Under the pieces are notes generated by a model, which saw only the letters and a program-made list of their open reading frames with translations, ran no database searches and was not told the DNA's origin. A stretch of 64,000 nucleotides of DNA, from the NCBI RefSeq assembly GCF_029323795.1, contig NZ_CP119758.1, forward strand, positions 2,728,001-2,792,000, in the 5' to 3' direction. This document shows positions 62,558 to 64,000 of this stretch, in pieces; position 1 is the first letter of the stretch; every line of letters starts with the position of its first letter. Source of the DNA: Zobellia alginiliquefaciens (lineage in GTDB: Bacteria > Bacteroidota > Bacteroidia > Flavobacteriales > Flavobacteriaceae). The position numbers and the translations under genes were made by a program.

Positions 62558-64000
62558 ATGCGAAAGAAAATTACAATGTTTTTCTTGATGCTTTTCTGTG
62601 CGCCATTTTTTGCATTGGCGCAGCTAAACGTGACCGGTACGGTCATAGATGATCTGGGTTTACCCTTACCCGGCGCTACAATTATTATAAAGGGAACTAC
62701 AAATGGTGTTACCACGGATTTTGACGGAAATTATTCCATACAAGCCAATGAAGGCGATGTACTGGTGTTTACGTTTATTGGTCTAAAGAGTAAGGAGGTA
62801 ACAGTTTCGTCCGAGGTGGTAAATGTGGCCATGGAAAGTGATATATCACAACTTGATGAGGTGGTTATTATCGGTTATGGAACGACAACAAAGAAAGATG
62901 CTACCGGTGCCGTTGATTTGTTGACTGCCGAAGATTTAAACAAAGGAGCCATAACAACGGCAGACCAAATGATAACTGGTAAATCTGCCGGGGTACGCGT
63001 TGTAAACAATGGTGGTGACCCTGATGCAGGAATTAATATTAGAATTCGCGGTGGTTCTTCCTTGAATGCCAATAATAGTCCGCTAATTGTAATTGATGGG
63101 GTGCCGTTATCTAATCAGAACCCTGCGGGTCAGGCGAATCCTTTAACCTTGATTAACCCTAATGATATTGAGTCCTTTTCAGTATTAAAAGATGCATCTT
63201 CTACTGCTATTTATGGCTCGCGAGCTTCTAATGGGGTAATCATTATTACTACAAAGTCCGGTACGAAGGGCGCGCCTCAATTTAACTTCTCTTCTAACGT
63301 GCAGGTGGGTACCTTGAGCAATCAAATAGATATTTTTGATTCATCTGATTATGTAGATTTTATCCAGAGTACATATCCTGAAAGTACGGGTCTGTTAGGG
63401 CTGAACGGAACTATTTATGATACGGATTGGCAAGAAGAGATTTATAGAACTTCCTACACTATCAACAACAACTTAACGGCTAGAGGTAATCTTTTTAATG
63501 TAATACCGATCAGAGCTTCTTTTGGGCACTCGGAAATTGCGGGTATTTTAAAAGAATCACAATTAGATAGGTATACGGTTTCTTTAAATATTGCTCCTGA
63601 GTTTTTTGACCAACATTTAAAGGTAACCATCAATGCTAAGGGTATCGCTACTGAAAAAGATCAGCCAGATACGGGTGCCATAGGGAGCGCGTTGGCCTCA
63701 AACCCTACTTTGCCCATTTACGACCCTCAAGGTGGAATTTTTGGTGGATATTACCAAATAACCGATGATCAAGGTGTTGTTGGTTCCTCAAATCCATTGG
63801 CTTTATTAAAACAAAGAGAGCGTAATGAAGATGCGGATAGGTTTATTGGTAGTGCAGAATTCAGATATAAAATTCATGGTTTTGAAGAATTAACTGTGGT
63901 GGTAAACACAGGTATTGACTATTCAGAGTCTACGATCAATGAATACTTTTTGCCAAATGCCATTGGAGCCTATACGGTATTTGATGGTCTGCCAATTTTC
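62558..64000 (+). CDS. SusC/RagA-family TonB-linked outer-membrane protein (N-terminal part; runs off the window)
   Basis: 481 codons are seen from the ATG at 62558. Signal peptide MRKKITMFFLMLFCAPFFALAQ, then the CarboxypepD_reg-like domain (GTVIDDLGLPLPGATIIIKGTTNGVTTDFDGNYSI), the SusC-specific stretch LDEVVIIGYGTTTKKDATGAV and the plug (GKSAGVRVVNNGGDPDAGINIRIRGGSS, IDGVPLSNQNP, VLKDASSTAIYGSRASNGVIIITTKSG). Such proteins import polysaccharide fragments with a SusD lipoprotein, expected downstream beyond the window. No SusD or glycoside hydrolase is visible here; the upstream LLM gene belongs to another unit. Confidence 0.95.
   Translation, partial: MRKKITMFFLMLFCAPFFALAQLNVTGTVIDDLGLPLPGATIIIKGTTNGVTTDFDGNYSIQANEGDVLVFTFIGLKSKEVTVSSEVVNVAMESDISQLDEVVIIGYGTTTKKDATGAVDLLTAEDLNKGAITTADQMITGKSAGVRVVNNGGDPDAGINIRIRGGSSLNANNSPLIVIDGVPLSNQNPAGQANPLTLINPNDIESFSVLKDASSTAIYGSRASNGVIIITTKSGTKGAPQFNFSSNVQVGTLSNQIDIFDSSDYVDFIQSTYPESTGLLGLNGTIYDTDWQEEIYRTSYTINNNLTARGNLFNVIPIRASFGHSEIAGILKESQLDRYTVSLNIAPEFFDQHLKVTINAKGIATEKDQPDTGAIGSALASNPTLPIYDPQGGIFGGYYQITDDQGVVGSSNPLALLKQRERNEDADRFIGSAEFRYKIHGFEELTVVVNTGIDYSESTINEYFLPNAIGAYTVFDGLPIF

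Noticed and set aside
1-64000. CRISPR arrays, tRNA or rRNA genes, insertion sequences and prophage genes
   Set aside because: No regularly spaced repeats, cloverleaf-like or ribosomal sequences, transposase or integrase motifs were seen in any part.

Overview
The window reads as chromosome of a marine-type member of the Bacteroidota, most likely family Flavobacteriaceae. The support is a SusC/RagA-type TonB-linked outer-membrane protein at the right edge, an ECF sigma/FecR/TonB receptor cassette with an N-terminal STN domain, many Bacteroidota families (DUF4136, DUF4199, DUF5995, DCC proteins, fasciclin lipoproteins), AT-rich DNA with AT-rich translation starts, and one good match to the flavobacterial promoter (TTG, 19 bp, TAnnTTTG). 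I saw no rRNA, tRNA, CRISPR array, transposase or integrase. I cannot assign a genus from sequence alone; a relative of Zobellia or Maribacter is a guess.

Left part (1-21 kb): a truncated class III UvrA-like ABC ATPase at the edge. Next is a mosaic, partly duplicated DUF5995 gene flanking a module of a pyruvate-oxidase-like ThDP enzyme, a flavodoxin-fold reductase and a membrane-protein gene killed by two stop codons. Then come an arylamine N-acetyltransferase, a Fur-family regulator divergent from a CPYC thioredoxin-reductase-like enzyme with a perfect operator between them, a GNAT enzyme, and a methyltransferase behind a highly structured leader. A two-gene polysaccharide unit follows (GH5 enzyme plus a kelch/DUF5060/hydrolase fusion). 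After it lies a rearrangement scar: an unrecognised coding remnant, a frameshifted LytTR fragment and an orphan efflux adaptor that lacks a clean start. A group of small envelope or stress proteins (fasciclin, DUF4136 and others) follows, then a lipid kinase divergent from an App1-like phosphatidate phosphatase.

Middle (21-46 kb): a complete tripartite RND efflux operon; a four-gene operon of an SDR epimerase, a VKOR-like protein, an SPW-repeat protein and a DUF4199 protein; aconitase; and a tightly packed trio of a DUF1704/QEGLA (MATCAP-like) metallopeptidase, a GshB-like ATP-grasp ligase and an aspartoacylase-family zinc enzyme. This trio resembles a ligase plus peptidase modification cycle. 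Then come a DCC protein, a tandem universal stress protein, NhaA, and an ECF sigma / FecR / TonB receptor cassette carrying a secreted propeller-like protein and a lipoprotein with an HDWE motif.

Right part (46-64 kb): two AT-rich genes, one an unrecognised protein and the other a TIR-like domain fused to TPR-like repeats, which is a candidate anti-phage protein; a DUF305 copper-type membrane protein; an AraC regulator divergent from a run of hydrolase, cupin, CMD-family, cupin and flavodoxin genes; a Crp/Fnr regulator followed by two transcription units that share a strikingly conserved promoter with GTGATGTA/TACATCAC palindromes (cupin plus royal-jelly-like protein, and cyclase plus MFS plus aldo/keto reductase plus LLM flavin enzyme); and the start of a SusC gene.

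Candidates for something new: the 32.6-36.4 kb ligase/peptidase trio, the TIR-TPR gene at 47.6 kb, the interleaved inverted repeats in the leader at 9.42-9.59 kb, and the twin Crp/Fnr-type promoters at 56.1 and 57.8 kb.
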